This document shows, in pieces, positions 63,501-64,000 of a stretch of DNA of 64,000 nt (position 1 is its first letter; each line of letters begins with the position of its first letter). The DNA is from Caldilineaceae bacterium (lineage in GTDB: Bacteria; Chloroflexota; Anaerolineae; Caldilineales; Caldilineaceae). A model generated the notes under the pieces. The model had not been told where the DNA came from. It searched no databases and saw only the letters and a list, made by a program, of their open reading frames with translations. A program made the position numbers and the translations under genes. The stretch lies in assembly GCA_019637695.1 (NCBI GenBank), contig JAHBVG010000020.1:1-64000 (forward strand), given 5' to 3'.

Positions 63501-64000
63501 GAGCGCCTGATAGCGATAGAGCGAAGGCACGCCGTAGTGGGCATTGAGCGCCTTGGGCTTGCTGCGAAAGCGGCGGTTGCCGGGCCTGTCCCGCTCCATC
63601 TCGGTGTTGAGCGTGGCGAAAAAGAGATTTTGCAAGATCGCCTTGTAATAATTGCTCCCCTGCGGGTCGTCCCAGGTCAGCAGTTCGTGCAGCCGGCGAC
63701 GGTCGAAGAGCGCGGCGGGAACCAGCCCTTTCTCCTTGATGAACCAGACAAAGATCAGCCGCGTGATCATGCGGATGACGGCGACAGCGTGGCGCGTCTC
63801 TTCTTCCTCGCGGCCGTCGCCAGGCGGGAATTGGACCGTCGCCACCGCCCAGTGATACCAATTCGCCACATCTTGATAGAAACGTCTTGTCAGCGCGTAG
63901 CTGTCGAGCGCCTTTTCCCAGGCCCTGTGCAACCCGACAAAGTTGTGGAAGCCGGTCTCGGCTTGCAGCGCCGGCAGCGCCAGATCCGCCAGGATATCAA
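60549..64000 (-). CDS. Eco57I-type restriction-modification methylase protein (5' truncated by the window)
   Basis: More than 1150 residues, open to the window end; codons before the first possible start continue in phase (GFHNFVGLHRAWEK), so the true start is outside. The region near ILDPACGSGAFPMGILHKL is the SAM-binding motif I, and DVVIGNPPYVRQEQL is the N-P-P-Y motif of an N6-adenine methylase. C-terminal blocks such as FMGIKTGLNDVLVVD and LKPFLRGRDVKRW are TaqI/Eco57I-like specificity domain motifs. BREX PglX and type IIG/ISP enzymes share this layout; no adjacent BREX gene is visible, so I call only the family. A palindromic insert is read in frame at 62994-63030. Confidence 0.88.
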   Translation of the reverse strand, partial: DILADLALPALQAETGFHNFVGLHRAWEKALDSYALTRRFYQDVANWYHWAVATVQFPPGDGREEEETRHAVAVIRMITRLIFVWFIKEKGLVPAALFDRRRLHELLTWDDPQGSNYYKAILQNLFFATLNTEMERDRPGNRRFRSKPKALNAHYGVPSLYRYQALFTDPAAGLRLFAEIPFLNGGLFECLDRPEQDVRVDGFSDRGDNPLHVPDDLFFGEERLVDLNQVFGTRNKQYKVRGLLNIFARYKFTVEENTPIEEEVALDPELLGQVFENLLAAYNPETRTTARKQTGSFYTPRQIVDYMVDEALIAALWEKLPGASAGDFSVKSPALSQAHNSALMGARGEVEARLRQLFAYTDEAHLFSPAEVDALIDAIDAIKILDPACGSGAFPMGILHKLVFILRKLDPNNVRWKQQQLARAQRDRELAEQMEDEKIRENAAREADARIVEIERSFDQQDHELDYTRKLYLIENCIYGVDIQPIAVQIAKLRFFISLVADQRVDDAAPNRNVRALPNLETKFVAANSLIGIARPAEQTTPVAVTAASAEVNQKVNELVDVFAQYSKVTGAALKAKWLGIGREVCAELNALLAHDPSFTPLNADWLFPTAPDAQALRALLPGDQPMAAIATLPMRNPAIEQLEAELRRVRKSHFTAKTTQTKRKHREADARLRQQLSELLERDGWDHDTTAMLAQWNPYDLNRHAEFFDPEWMFGVTDGFDVVIGNPPYVRQEQLGALKPLLQAQYECYTGTADLYVYFYERGLRLLHEQGVLTYISSNKYFRAGYGARLRGYLGSQTRIVQLTDFGDAPVFTAIAYPSIIVAQRTAAADHQLRALTWPTGAPLEEFADTFRISSFLIAQRELTADGWRLGMPSVLRLMEKLRAAGKPLGEYVDGRIFMGIKTGLNDVLVVDLATRDQLIFEHPSSADLLKPFLRGRDVKRWCVQFADQYLIRIESSENKHHPWSGKSERDAETIFGATYPAIYQHVLPFRDALIRRQDQGRYYWELRSCAYWEEFSKPKIIYPDIFEHQSFAWDSAGFLSGNTCYFIPDGNLWLCGLLNSSLIEWFYAQVSNRIRGGYLRSFTDYIRQIPIAPPSHVADIQNIVESILAHKAQDPAADVSALEAEIDQRVYRLYGLTAEEIQIVEGG
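62994..63030. repeat. perfect 15-bp palindrome inside the restriction-modification gene
   Basis: AAGTGCCGGGGACTT (62994-63008) and its exact complement (63016-63030) with a 7-nt loop. The same arms occur at 10617-10694. On the minus strand it encodes SAGDFSVKSPAL. The frame stays open. Confidence 0.8.

Noticed and set aside
60549..64000. BREX system (PglX)
   Set aside because: The methylase has a PglX-like layout, but none of the other BREX genes is visible; only the restriction-modification family is supported.

Overview
The window looks like chromosomal DNA from a GC-rich, probably thermophilic or filamentous member of the Chloroflexota (Caldilineae/Anaerolineae-like). This is an inference from gene content: lysine made by the alpha-aminoadipate route with the carrier protein LysW, haem made by the C5 route, exported proteins ending in a short aromatic/Pro/Arg tail, many GTG and TTG starts with good Shine-Dalgarno sequences, and very many heptanucleotide repeats between genes. 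No rRNA, phage or conjugative genes are seen.

Layout. 1-8.2 kb: end of a secreted beta-propeller protein, a LOG-family protein, a putative glycoside-hydrolase-like protein, a membrane-anchored nuclease, malate dehydrogenase, a large secreted FG-GAP protein, a sirtuin and a CDP-alcohol phosphatidyltransferase. 8.3-21.6 kb: one long lysine (AAA/LysW) operon: homocitrate synthase, NUDIX, homoaconitase large and small subunits, GNAT, GxxExxY protein, homoisocitrate dehydrogenase, LysW, LysX, LysY, a PlsY-like acyltransferase, a small membrane protein, LysZ, a four-helix-bundle protein and LysJ. It is preceded by what reads as a complete lysine attenuator: promoter, Lys-rich leader peptide, and mutually exclusive antiterminator and terminator. 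LysK and LysN are not in the window. 21.6-37 kb: an accessory and sugar-acid region with four enolase-superfamily genes, an IlvD/EDD dehydratase, a Gfo/Idh/MocA oxidoreductase, a beta-lactamase-fold hydrolase, two Uma2 proteins, a coiled-coil nuclease-like protein, an HNH endonuclease pair, a PIN toxin-antitoxin pair, a Rieske protein and a GDPD. 37-46 kb: HflK/HflC, a response regulator, a GH42 beta-galactosidase, threonine dehydratase, HisB, an NAD epimerase and a membrane protein. 46-58 kb: SRP RNA, tRNA-Ser(GGA), HemL, a bifunctional trehalose-6-P synthase/phosphatase, an RRM protein, and the haem operon hemA-hemC-hemD-hemB-hemE-PPOX on the minus strand. 58-64 kb: a secreted beta-helix protein, a ribbon-helix-helix protein and a very large Eco57I-type restriction-modification protein running off the end.

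The most unusual feature is a system of intergenic stem-loops built from 7-nt repeats in many sequence 'dialects' (GTGACTG, TGAGTAA, AGATTGG, GCAGACC, TAGTGCG and others). They resemble the STRR repeats of heterocystous cyanobacteria. They sit between most operon genes, rewrite gene ends, and enter coding sequences in frame. In two places a small accessory gene (GxxExxY, and a four-helix-bundle/S23-like gene) lies in the loop between perfect 33-bp and 24-bp inverted arms of the same repeat type. In the second case the insert appears to donate the start codon and Shine-Dalgarno of lysJ.
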